Source of the DNA: Caldilineaceae bacterium
GTDB lineage: Bacteria; Chloroflexota; Anaerolineae; Caldilineales; Caldilineaceae
Assembly: GCA_026645575.1 (NCBI GenBank)
Contig: JAPKMW010000069.1
Span: 1 to 64,000, forward strand
Direction: 5' to 3'
DNA length: 64,000 bases
This document shows positions 42,850 to 51,966 of the stretch, one piece after another. Numbering within the stretch: the stretch's first letter is position 1; every line of letters starts with the position of its first letter. A model generated the notes under the pieces. It had not been told where the DNA came from, searched no databases, and saw only the letters and a program-made list of their open reading frames with translations. A program made the translations under genes and the position numbers.

Positions 42850-44442
42850 TTATCCTACGTCAGTTGCCTCTTCCATGACATCAAAGCGCAGGCGGCGGGC
42901 CGGTGGTGACAGGAGGGGCCGGCGTTGGCGTTGCAGCCACAGCACGGGCGCGCCACTCATATCACGCGCTAGTTGCCAGCGGCGTTCCAGTTCGATCCCG
43001 TTGCTGGGAATCGCCAGGGGCTGAATGGTTGGGCTTTGCAACACGGCAGCCTGCGTCTTGGGCATGGCGACCGGCTGCTGGCGGGAGAGATCCACCAACT
43101 GGCGCTGCACCAGCCGCCGTTCGCCGGCCACCTCATCAATTTCATAGGGATGCCAGTAGGGGGCAATACCCTGCGCCGGGACATAGGCGTATTCCTTGGC
43201 GGTGCGCGCATCGCCGGTGGGGTTGCCATTGTTAAAGCGGGGATGCGCCGCCTCATCCACCGCGGTGACCGGGAGCGCCGCTACCGCCCGCCCATCAATG
43301 GTCCGTTCCACGGCCCAGAGCAGGTTGGCCTCTTCATCAAGACCAAACTGCACCTGTTCCAGCGCACCGCTCTCCAGCGGCAGTTCGGCCACATGCCATA
43401 AGAGCAGATCAGACGCCGACAGCCCCGGTTCACCCGCCGCCACGCCATCGACCTGGAAGAGCGTCCAATCGGGCGGGGGCTGCAACCCCGGCCACCGCTT
43501 GTCGCCGGCAGCGTTCGTCTCTTCGCTCGTGTAGGTGCGCCCAAAGGCATCCGTCACCGTCAGCGCGGCCAACGCCACCTGATGACCGGCGCGATGACCC
43601 ATTTGGGATGAGACTGGGAAGAGAAACCAGTCATCGCTGTGGGAAAAGATCAACTCGGTGAGCAACGCTGTCGGTGTATGCGCGCTGTCAGGCGCATAGC
43701 CGCCAATATCGACGGCCGCGTCTTCAATCTGCCACCAGCGATTGGCCGGCGCCCCCGGATAGTGCAACTGGGTTGGGATAGCTTCGCCGGGTTCAACCAG
43801 CGCTTCGACGCCGCCGGCCAAGTGTGTGGCGTCCACCGAATGCCAATCCAACCGGCCACCGCGGTGTTGCTGCACCACCAACTGCTGATCGCCGGCAGCA
43901 AAAGCATTCGCGGGCTGCTGTTGATAGATCAGCGCTTCGTTGTCCCAGGCCGGTGTGTTATCAGGCGGGATCTCGGCGCCAAAGTCCGCAACGGTTAGGC
44001 CGAGGTCGTCTCGCCGACGCCAGAGCGCTCGTCCGTCCACTTGCCCTTTGAAACCTTCATAGGGCGGTGGCGGCGCAGCAAAACATACCTCAGCTTGCGC
44101 CAACAGATCGGGGCGCAGGGCGGCCAGCCGTTTGCCAATGCGCACGCGCCGGCCCATCGTCCACCAGTCATCGACCTCCGCTTCGACAATCGCCTCTGCC
44201 GGCGTTACCGTCGGGTCAAAACGGGGGCCAACGGGCGCGCCAGTGGCGGTAATGGCTTGACTGCGCAACATATAGTCAACCCAAACCGGCGAGGAAGCAT
44301 TTTCCCCCTGCTGTTCCCCCATCTGCCACTGGCGTCCCAGGAACCAGACGGGGTCATGAAGCGCAGCCTGAAAACCTGCGGCCAGATCACTTTCCTGTGG
44401 AGACGGTTCCAGGCGTGCATAAGTCATAAAATTGGTTGCCAT
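42850..44442 (-). CDS. Conserved protein of unknown function, operon gene 4
   Basis: 530 residues without signal peptide or membrane helix. The N-terminus carries the strongest landmark, LHDPVWFLGRQWQMGEQQGE near residue 30, which I recall from uncharacterised proteins encoded next to large partners in other bacteria. The remainder is rich in Trp, His and Pro with many short beta strands (DWFLFPVSSQMGHRAGHQVA), suggesting a structural protein made of beta domains. The start at ATG 44442 lies 15 bp after the 1511-residue gene. No catalytic motif is visible. Function is not assigned. Confidence 0.65.
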   Translation of the reverse strand: MATNFMTYARLEPSPQESDLAAGFQAALHDPVWFLGRQWQMGEQQGENASSPVWVDYMLRSQAITATGAPVGPRFDPTVTPAEAIVEAEVDDWWTMGRRVRIGKRLAALRPDLLAQAEVCFAAPPPPYEGFKGQVDGRALWRRRDDLGLTVADFGAEIPPDNTPAWDNEALIYQQQPANAFAAGDQQLVVQQHRGGRLDWHSVDATHLAGGVEALVEPGEAIPTQLHYPGAPANRWWQIEDAAVDIGGYAPDSAHTPTALLTELIFSHSDDWFLFPVSSQMGHRAGHQVALAALTVTDAFGRTYTSEETNAAGDKRWPGLQPPPDWTLFQVDGVAAGEPGLSASDLLLWHVAELPLESGALEQVQFGLDEEANLLWAVERTIDGRAVAALPVTAVDEAAHPRFNNGNPTGDARTAKEYAYVPAQGIAPYWHPYEIDEVAGERRLVQRQLVDLSRQQPVAMPKTQAAVLQSPTIQPLAIPSNGIELERRWQLARDMSGAPVLWLQRQRRPLLSPPARRLRFDVMEEATDVG

Positions 44443-44457
44443 CAGCTTTATACCTCA

Positions 44458-47400
44458 TTAAACAATGGAATTGAACAACGGGTAGGGTTCCAAATAGGCG
44501 CGCCGTGGGCCGGATGTCGGCAGCCAGAGCGTCGGCGTCAGCGCTTGCCAGGCGCCTAAATCTTCGCTGCGCGCCATGCGGGCGTGAGCCAACTGCCGTG
44601 TTTGCTCAACGATCTGTTGCACCAGCGCCGCATCGAGCCGTTGCCGGGGCTTGGGCGGCACAGCTAGCAGAATGGCCTGCGGGGCGCGGGCGCTAGGAGC
44701 GTTAAAGCCAATGGCGGCGCTGCTCGTGCGCTGCGGCATGGGGATGGCCTCGCTAAAGGCATCGACCAGGCCGACCGCCACCTTGTCGCCGGCCCAAGCA
44801 TCTGTCGGGCCGTAAGTCGCCACCAAGCGCTGGGTGCGCAAACCCAGCACCGATTCATCAACGTGCCGTTCATGGGGTGTGTCGCGATTGCGCAAATTCT
44901 CCGCGACAAGCTGCTGCTGCCAGGGGTCGCCCGGTGAACTGCTCCAGGCGGTCAGCGGCGTCGCCAATTCCAGTTGTAACGCTTCCAGCCGCGCCAGGTT
45001 GGCTCGCGTCGCCGCCACCACCGTCAACCACTGTTCATCCAGCGTGCTTTCCACTTGTCCGATCTGCACGTTACTAGCAGCCAGCAGCCCATCACGCACC
45101 CAACAGGCCAGGATCGCCAGGCGGGCGTTGGGGGCGGCGAGGGTGGCAATGGCCTGCCCCAACGCGCTGATCCCTGTCGGCGCTACGGGGGCATCGTCAA
45201 GCCGTTTTTGCAAGAGATCGGCCACGGTTTGGGCGAGCAGCGCCAGGTCGGTGGCTACCGGCGACGGGGGCAACCCTTGTAACAAAGCGTAGATTGCCGT
45301 CCGATCCCCTGGTTGGCTGATTGGAACCACTCCCCAGGTTAAGGCGCGGCGCAGGTGTAACGCACGGGTGGCGTCATCGGGCGCGGCCAGCAGCTTCGCG
45401 ATCAAGGTGTTGCAACTATCGCGCAACCGGCCATACCGTTCCTGCAATTCAGCGGTAATGGCAGCGTCGGCAGCGGGTTGCGTCGCTGTGCTGCTCAGAT
45501 CGCGCCCCCCAGCCGGTCGGCTCCCCAAGGCGACGACCAGTTGTTGCGCCAGCGCCTGTTGACGAGGGGCCATGATCACGTCCGGCTCTACGCCCAAGCG
45601 CACAGCGGCCAGTTCGCGCAAAAATTGCGCCGAGAGGGCCAGCGTTTCGTGCGGGGCAAAGCCCAACTCTGCCAGCGTCACCCGACCAATCCCCTGACCA
45701 GCAGGATCAAGGGCCAGCCAGGACCAGTCGGCGCCCAGGTGGGTTGCCAAGAAGGCCGCTACCGATGGGTCAGCCAGCCAAATCGGGTCGGCATCTTCGG
45801 CAACGTCCGGGAGGGGTTGATAGGGCAGCGTCGCCAGCACCAGGCTTTCCAGTTGATAACCGGAAGGCGGTGTGCGCATAAACTCGAAGTGGGGTGGACG
45901 GGCAAAGCCGGCGGCGGCTTCCATCGTCTCCGCCGCCCGATCAATTTGCCGGTTGACCACCTGCATCACGCCGTCGGCCATGAGCAGATCACGGTAGGTG
46001 TCCAGGGCGTCGGCGAGCGTTTGCAGAGCGTCCTGTTGGGTTGGCGTCAGGGGAAAGGCCGGATCACCCGCCAGCAAGCCGCGCACGGCCTTGAAGCCAT
46101 CACAGACCTCATGCGGGTCTTGGCGTTCCGGGTACATAGCATAGGCCGCGCTGGTGCGTAACTCTTTCACGCTTTGGTGGCGACCGATAATATTCTCAAC
46201 GTGACGGCCAACAATCTCCTGGATCTGAAACCCCAGCCGCACCTCTTCGGCCAGCGCCTCGGCCAGGCGCACCTTGCGCGAAGAGAGATTCATCGCCCAT
46301 GGATTGCGCCCTTCGCCATTGACCGCCCCGGCGCGCTGTGACGAGAGAAATTTGTCGCGCAGGATCAGCGCTGCCAGGGTTTGGTTGTAGGAGGGCGTAT
46401 GTAAGCGTCCCGCCGCGGTCGGGCCGGGCTGTCCGCGAAAGGGGCCATCCACCCAGCCATAGACGCCCAGGCGATGGGCGCCACGTTCGCTGGCGCTCTG
46501 CTGTTGGAGCCGCTGCCAGGCAAACCCAGTGACCCACGGGTCGATGCGGTGGGTGGCGCTGTCGAGCGTGGCGCGCAGGGCGCGTTCCAACTGGGTGCGC
46601 CGCGCCGCCGGGATGTTCACGGTAAAGCGCTGAATCTCGCCGGTCACTTCGTCTTTGACCTCCCCCAGCCACGCCTCTTGATCAAATTCCTTGGCCAGAC
46701 GCAGTGCGCTGCGTTGCTGGGCGCGGGCCACCTGCTCCTGAGCCGGCGGCATAGCAAGTTGTTGCCAGGGCGCCGCCTGTTGGGTGGCATAGATCAGCAG
46801 CCGGAGCAGCAGGCTATCGGGCAGGGTGCTGAGTTGATATTCCCCCTGCTCATCCAAGACCCACCAGCGTTCAAAGATCCGGACCAGATCCAGTTGTTCC
46901 GGCGGTTCATTGGCGCCCACCTCGAAGAGCAGTTCCAGGAAGCGCGCCAGCGGCAGCCGACCATGATTTTCGCGTTCGCGCCGGCGGTAGAGCATGGCGG
47001 TCGGTTGCACCAGCGGCAATTCACGGCGGCGGAAGCCCAGATGGGCGTGACCGGTGGCGAGATAGATCGCCTGCGGCTCACGCCCCAAACGGTCAATGGC
47101 AGGCTGGTAGAATTGGCGCGCATTTGCTAAAAACGCGTCTTGGCGCTCTTGATCCAACCCGAACGCGGTGATGTAGGGAGCCAACTGCACCCACGCTGGG
47201 CTGAAGTGGCGTTGCAGATAGCGTTGGCTGACCGCGTTTTGGCCCAACAGTTGCATAAATTGCTCCGTTGTCTTACCCACAACAGAACGACGGCCTTGTA
47301 CAACCGCAGCCCATTCGGCGCACAGTTCACTCAGGCTGTGCGCCATTGCCTCTTCCAGCGCGGCTTGGGCTTGCGCTTCGGGCTGAAAAACCAGGGTGCT

Positions 47401-48993
47401 CTGCCACTGGCTCAGGTCGGTCACCGGTAGCAGGCCATAGGGTTGGTCGCTGATGCGTAATGGCAGGAGCGGGCCTTCGGGGCAGAAATGGGAGACCATC
47501 CAACTGCCGACGCGATAACTCTCCTCGCCGACCTGCCACAGGTCATGCAGCCAGTGACCCCAGAGCGCCGGCCAGAGCGCCTGCACCAGCCGCTGACTAT
47601 CGCGCGTGTCGTCAAAGCGATCAGCGCCGGGGAAGAAGGGTAGATCCGGCGCATCGCCGATCAAATATTGTTGCACCTTGCTGCCGACGCTGCCCAGCAG
47701 ACGCAGATTGGGGTCAGCTTTTTGGCGCAAACGCATCTGTGCCACCTGGCGCCAGCCAGCGTCATTGGTGGCGAGATCGGCGGCGGGCTGGCCCTGGATG
47801 GTGTTGGTCGGTGCGCCCAGTGGCAACACGCCCAATTCGCCGGCATCGACTTGGGTGCGGAAATGTGCCGCCGGGGCTTCATCACCAATGCCCACCACAT
47901 AGAGTGCGGTGATATTTTCGGGCGTCATGCCTGCCGGCAAGAGCCATTCCCCGGCCAGCCCCACCGCTTTGGCCGTTGCCCAGTTGCTCCACCACTGTTG
48001 TCGATCAGTGGCAGCTTCGGTCGGCAGGGGCAGTGTCAGCGCCGCAGGGTCGATCACCTTGTCGGCATCCATTGGCAAACGACCGATGGCGTGTTCCGTC
48101 ATACCATCGATGGCGACTTGGCTAACGGCGACCACCTGGAGTTCCGGCGGCAGCCCCCCGACACGGTTGGGTTGTGCTTGGGCCGGCATAGCGTCCGGCA
48201 ACACCAGGGTGACGGTTGCGCCGTCGAAAGCAGTTTCAATATTGGCAACCAACCAAGCTGCGCGCGCCGGCGTCACTTGGGCGCAGAACTGCTGCCAGGC
48301 GATCCCGACTCGGTCGCCCGGATCGGCGCCGTCGAGCCAGGTCGTCATGGGGGCGTCCGGTTGCTGCACCGCGTCCCAAAAGGCGCACAGGGCTTGTTGT
48401 TCACCGGCGCTGACATGGGCATTATCCCGACAGATCGACGCCTCATCAGGGATAACGCGCAAGGAAAGTTGCCAGCAGGCGCCATCGGCATTGAACTGGG
48501 ACCCTGGCTCATCAAAGAGCGTCTCCAGGCGCACCGGCAACAAGACGCCGACATCGTCAAAGGGGTAGGGGCGGTCGTCCGCCGGCAACCCAAGCCAGCG
48601 GCGATGGCCGGCAAAGAGCAGTTCCTGCAAGATGCTCTCATCTCCACCAATGGCCGCCCGCACCTGGTCGAGATAATCGCGCGGCGGGTCGCCAGGGAAA
48701 TGGGGCAGGGTTTCAATGGCGGCGGCTTGGGCTTCGCTCAAGGTTGCGACTTGTCCCAACGCCCGCAGTGCGGGGTCATCGTCCACGGCCAGTTTGAGCG
48801 TCAGACGGATCGACCAGAGCCAATCCGCCCCTACGGCCAGATAGGTGCGGTCACTGACCGACCAATCATCCTGTTGCAGGGCGTCCCATTCGCTTTGCAA
48901 GGGGGCGCGCAGGTCGTTGGCTTCCTCACCCAACGCGACCAGCGCCGCCTCGATCATCTGTTTACGCGCATCACGGTAGCGATAGCTGTTCAT
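44458..48993 (-). CDS. Very large protein of unknown function, operon gene 3
   Basis: 1511 residues, no signal peptide, no membrane helix. The N-terminal part (about 1-350) has the phrase GVLLPVRLETLFDEPGSQFN followed by an acidic region and SLRVIPDEASI. This is a pattern I recall from big hypothetical proteins sharing an operon with the 530-residue type. The middle has LRISDQPYGLLPVTDLSQW and HLGFRRRELPL. The last third is helical with many Leu/Ala/Gln runs. It overlaps the upstream gene by 4 bp (ATGA), so the two products are made in step. A structural or scaffold role is likely; no enzyme motif is seen. Confidence 0.65.
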   Translation of the reverse strand: MNSYRYRDARKQMIEAALVALGEEANDLRAPLQSEWDALQQDDWSVSDRTYLAVGADWLWSIRLTLKLAVDDDPALRALGQVATLSEAQAAAIETLPHFPGDPPRDYLDQVRAAIGGDESILQELLFAGHRRWLGLPADDRPYPFDDVGVLLPVRLETLFDEPGSQFNADGACWQLSLRVIPDEASICRDNAHVSAGEQQALCAFWDAVQQPDAPMTTWLDGADPGDRVGIAWQQFCAQVTPARAAWLVANIETAFDGATVTLVLPDAMPAQAQPNRVGGLPPELQVVAVSQVAIDGMTEHAIGRLPMDADKVIDPAALTLPLPTEAATDRQQWWSNWATAKAVGLAGEWLLPAGMTPENITALYVVGIGDEAPAAHFRTQVDAGELGVLPLGAPTNTIQGQPAADLATNDAGWRQVAQMRLRQKADPNLRLLGSVGSKVQQYLIGDAPDLPFFPGADRFDDTRDSQRLVQALWPALWGHWLHDLWQVGEESYRVGSWMVSHFCPEGPLLPLRISDQPYGLLPVTDLSQWQSTLVFQPEAQAQAALEEAMAHSLSELCAEWAAVVQGRRSVVGKTTEQFMQLLGQNAVSQRYLQRHFSPAWVQLAPYITAFGLDQERQDAFLANARQFYQPAIDRLGREPQAIYLATGHAHLGFRRRELPLVQPTAMLYRRRERENHGRLPLARFLELLFEVGANEPPEQLDLVRIFERWWVLDEQGEYQLSTLPDSLLLRLLIYATQQAAPWQQLAMPPAQEQVARAQQRSALRLAKEFDQEAWLGEVKDEVTGEIQRFTVNIPAARRTQLERALRATLDSATHRIDPWVTGFAWQRLQQQSASERGAHRLGVYGWVDGPFRGQPGPTAAGRLHTPSYNQTLAALILRDKFLSSQRAGAVNGEGRNPWAMNLSSRKVRLAEALAEEVRLGFQIQEIVGRHVENIIGRHQSVKELRTSAAYAMYPERQDPHEVCDGFKAVRGLLAGDPAFPLTPTQQDALQTLADALDTYRDLLMADGVMQVVNRQIDRAAETMEAAAGFARPPHFEFMRTPPSGYQLESLVLATLPYQPLPDVAEDADPIWLADPSVAAFLATHLGADWSWLALDPAGQGIGRVTLAELGFAPHETLALSAQFLRELAAVRLGVEPDVIMAPRQQALAQQLVVALGSRPAGGRDLSSTATQPAADAAITAELQERYGRLRDSCNTLIAKLLAAPDDATRALHLRRALTWGVVPISQPGDRTAIYALLQGLPPSPVATDLALLAQTVADLLQKRLDDAPVAPTGISALGQAIATLAAPNARLAILACWVRDGLLAASNVQIGQVESTLDEQWLTVVAATRANLARLEALQLELATPLTAWSSSPGDPWQQQLVAENLRNRDTPHERHVDESVLGLRTQRLVATYGPTDAWAGDKVAVGLVDAFSEAIPMPQRTSSAAIGFNAPSARAPQAILLAVPPKPRQRLDAALVQQIVEQTRQLAHARMARSEDLGAWQALTPTLWLPTSGPRRAYLEPYPLFNSIV

Positions 48994-51965
48994 GGATGGT
49001 TTCCTCCCTGGTTGCCAAGACTTTCTAAATGGGCGCCGCTGATGGCCACGCGCGTCGGCTGGTCGATGGTGGATTGGGCAAAGGCGGCGCTGTGGCTTGT
49101 CGTGACCTGCGGGCGCTTCTGTTCATCGTTGCGAAAGCGCAACTCGGCGGGCGGCTCGTCCAGCACCAGCCAATATTCGTCCAGCTTGCTTGGCGTCACG
49201 TCAAAGGCAAAGAAGGTGACTTCCGGTGTGATCATGCCGGCAAAGATCGGCCCAAAGTGTTTACGCTTGTCGCGCCATTCGGTCATGGCTGCCTGCCAAG
49301 CCGCGCTGCCTACAGGATGGGGCGACGCCGGCATGTCGAGTTGCGGCAGCGCCGTCAACAGGGCATTGAGCGGCGTCTGCTCCGGTTGATTGGGATCAGG
49401 CGGCACATCGGTATCGACTGCCGGGTCCGGCTTGACCAGGTAGACCAGCGTGGCCGGATAGCGCCGGAAGAGATCGCTGCGAAAGGCGATGACCAACCGA
49501 CTGCCAGTGGCATTGGCCGGGTCGCTGGGCTGGATGGTCTGGTGGCTCAGGTCGCCCAGCGCGTTGGCGGTGGCCTTCGCCCATTCGGCTAGCGGCTCAA
49601 TGTCGGCCTGGCGCTGTTGGGTGGCATAGTTGACCTGGCCCCAGAACATGCGCAAGGGGGTGCAGGTGCGTTCTACCGCCAGATCGCGCCAACGCATCTC
49701 GCTAAGAAATTGGCTGTTGAGGCCGACCAGGTAGGCGTCGATAAAGGCCGGGTTGGTCTGCAACGCGGTGATCGAATCCTTTTCCAGCGCACCGACGCCG
49801 GGCAAGAGCCACTCTTTGTCATAGCGCCGCAGCAGTTCCCAGGTGGGGAAATCCAGCCCGATGGCAAATTCGGGGCGGGTTAGCCGGCTGCAATCGACCC
49901 CCTTAAGCATGGCGCAGAGACGCACCCGCGCCGGGGCTGTAGGCAGACGTGGATCAAGGGCGGCATCCAGCGCCGCCGCCAAGGCGCCAAGGTTGATCGG
50001 CTGCTGGTCAGGTTGCGGTGGAGGCGGCAACAGGTCGATTAGGTCGTCGCAAAAAGTTGCGCGATTTTCAATCGGCAGATGGAGATTGGCAAGCAGCTCT
50101 TCACAGGGGCGTCGCGCCATACAACGGCGCAGCGCCTGCCAGAGGGCGTCATAAAATTGCATCTGTACGCTGTCACTTTCCAGCAGACGAGCGTAATATT
50201 CCAAGATTTCCAAACCGGAACGTACACCGATCTGGCGGATGATCGCCTCGCCTTCGCAAGGCAGCTCTCGCTCCGGCAGGCGCGCCTGTAACAGGTTGCT
50301 CAGTTCAAAGAACAAGTTTTCGCCAAATTCCTGGCGCACCAGTGGTAGATCGGCAAACTGACCGGCTTGTACCAGTTCTGTGTACACGCGGCGGTACTCG
50401 CTACTGAGTTGCTCAACCACGGTCCAGAGTTGGGCAACGACATCGGCCAGCCATTCCTCATCCAGGTGCAGCAACTTTTCCAGCGGCGGCAGATCCAACG
50501 TCTGGACGATGGCGTCGGTGTGGGGCAGCCCGACGGGCGCTCGCTCCGGCAAGGGGGCAGGCTGATTGGCGGCGTCTAGTGCAACGCGGCGGTTCAGCCC
50601 ACCGCCTGGCTCGGCCAGATGACGGGTGCTGGTGCTGCGGTCGCGCAGCAGGCGTTGGGCCGCGCTGGAGAAGAGCGCAGCGGGCAGCGGGCTGCTGTCG
50701 CCAGTGACCCGATCCAGCACCACGCCACCATCGGCGGCCAGCAAACGCGCCATGAGCGGCCCCAGGATGCGCAAGCGTTCGTTGGGATCGCTGGGCAGCC
50801 GTTGATCCCACAAGCGACCGGCGGCCCATAAGCCCAGGGCGAGATGGTTGATCCGTTGACCAGCCTCGCGCAGGGCGCCCGCTTGCTGGACAGCAGCATC
50901 CATCAACACCTCTTGCGCCTCGACGCCCAGCCAGACGCCCAACCCGGCCACGCCGCGCGCCCGCGGGTCGTCGGTCAGTTCATGGGGCCAGCCCACTTCA
51001 ATGTGATCAGGATCGGGCAACCAGGGGCGCCCATAGGGAGGCAGGCCGATAGTGTTTGGCAGGGCATCGTTCAACTGATCGACATCCGCAATGACTTGCG
51101 CCAAAATCGCCGGGTCAGGCGCAACGGGGTCTTGCAGCGAAGTGATGGCGCCGCGCACCTCCATCGACAAGGGATCAATCCCACTGCGGCGGTAGTGTAA
51201 TTTGGCTTTGCCCACATCGGCCGCGGGCGGAATATGCAGGGCGGCGGCTAGTGTTTCAAAATCGCCAGCCTCGGCGGTCCAAAAGCGCCAAGCGTGAAAA
51301 GCCGGCAAGACCCCCTTGCGCCCAAACGTGCGAGTGACGGTGGCGCCGTTGACGCGCCACATTGGTTGGCCCTCGTCGTTAAAGGCGGGTACGAGGACGG
51401 CCTGATACTCATGTTGGGGCAGCAGCCCCATTGGTTTACCGGCCGCATTGCGCGTGGAACCACGGGGCGAGAGAATGCGTGCGATCTCCTGGTTGCCATC
51501 AAACTGGGTGTGCGCCCAAAGATGGGACTCGTCTAGGTTATGTTCCAGCAAAACGGCATCATCCACCTTGGTGACCACGCCTGCTTCCACCTGCAACTCC
51601 TCCCCTGTGCCAACCAGCAAGACCAGCCAGGGGCGGAGCCTCTGCTGCGGGTCGTTGGGCAGAGGGGTGTAGCGCCAGGGGAGATCGGCCTCCCATAGGT
51701 CAAGGTGGACAAACTTGGTTGTTTCGGCATCGCGGGCCAAAGGCGCGGGCGCCGTGTGCTTGATGGCGCCTGTTTGCAAGCCGGCCACATCACCGGCGGT
51801 CAGCAGGGTAAAGGGCGCTTCACCAGTGGCGGTGTGATTCTGGTGGCTGTCGCGCAGGGTCAGCGTCACTTTGCTGCCCAAGCGGGCGCCTTGTTGTTCG
51901 GCCTGTTCAAAGAGCTTGGAACGCCGCCACGGTTTGAAGGTTAGTTTTTCGGGTAAAGGTGCCAT
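48990..51965 (-). CDS. Large protein of unknown function, operon gene 2
   Basis: 991 residues, no signal peptide. Landmarks near the N-terminus are FVHLDLWEADLPWRYTPLPN (about 86-105) and RLRPWLVLLVGTGEELQVEA, suggesting a beta-rich domain that contacts the other operon products. The middle is helical (LEKLLHLDEEWLADVVAQLW) and the C-terminus again beta-rich with FFAFDVTPSKLDEYW. It starts 1 bp after the DUF6603 gene's stop and ends in a 4-bp overlap with gene 3. No recognised domain; function not assigned. Confidence 0.65.
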   Translation of the reverse strand: MAPLPEKLTFKPWRRSKLFEQAEQQGARLGSKVTLTLRDSHQNHTATGEAPFTLLTAGDVAGLQTGAIKHTAPAPLARDAETTKFVHLDLWEADLPWRYTPLPNDPQQRLRPWLVLLVGTGEELQVEAGVVTKVDDAVLLEHNLDESHLWAHTQFDGNQEIARILSPRGSTRNAAGKPMGLLPQHEYQAVLVPAFNDEGQPMWRVNGATVTRTFGRKGVLPAFHAWRFWTAEAGDFETLAAALHIPPAADVGKAKLHYRRSGIDPLSMEVRGAITSLQDPVAPDPAILAQVIADVDQLNDALPNTIGLPPYGRPWLPDPDHIEVGWPHELTDDPRARGVAGLGVWLGVEAQEVLMDAAVQQAGALREAGQRINHLALGLWAAGRLWDQRLPSDPNERLRILGPLMARLLAADGGVVLDRVTGDSSPLPAALFSSAAQRLLRDRSTSTRHLAEPGGGLNRRVALDAANQPAPLPERAPVGLPHTDAIVQTLDLPPLEKLLHLDEEWLADVVAQLWTVVEQLSSEYRRVYTELVQAGQFADLPLVRQEFGENLFFELSNLLQARLPERELPCEGEAIIRQIGVRSGLEILEYYARLLESDSVQMQFYDALWQALRRCMARRPCEELLANLHLPIENRATFCDDLIDLLPPPPQPDQQPINLGALAAALDAALDPRLPTAPARVRLCAMLKGVDCSRLTRPEFAIGLDFPTWELLRRYDKEWLLPGVGALEKDSITALQTNPAFIDAYLVGLNSQFLSEMRWRDLAVERTCTPLRMFWGQVNYATQQRQADIEPLAEWAKATANALGDLSHQTIQPSDPANATGSRLVIAFRSDLFRRYPATLVYLVKPDPAVDTDVPPDPNQPEQTPLNALLTALPQLDMPASPHPVGSAAWQAAMTEWRDKRKHFGPIFAGMITPEVTFFAFDVTPSKLDEYWLVLDEPPAELRFRNDEQKRPQVTTSHSAAFAQSTIDQPTRVAISGAHLESLGNQGGNHP

Positions 51966-51966
51966 G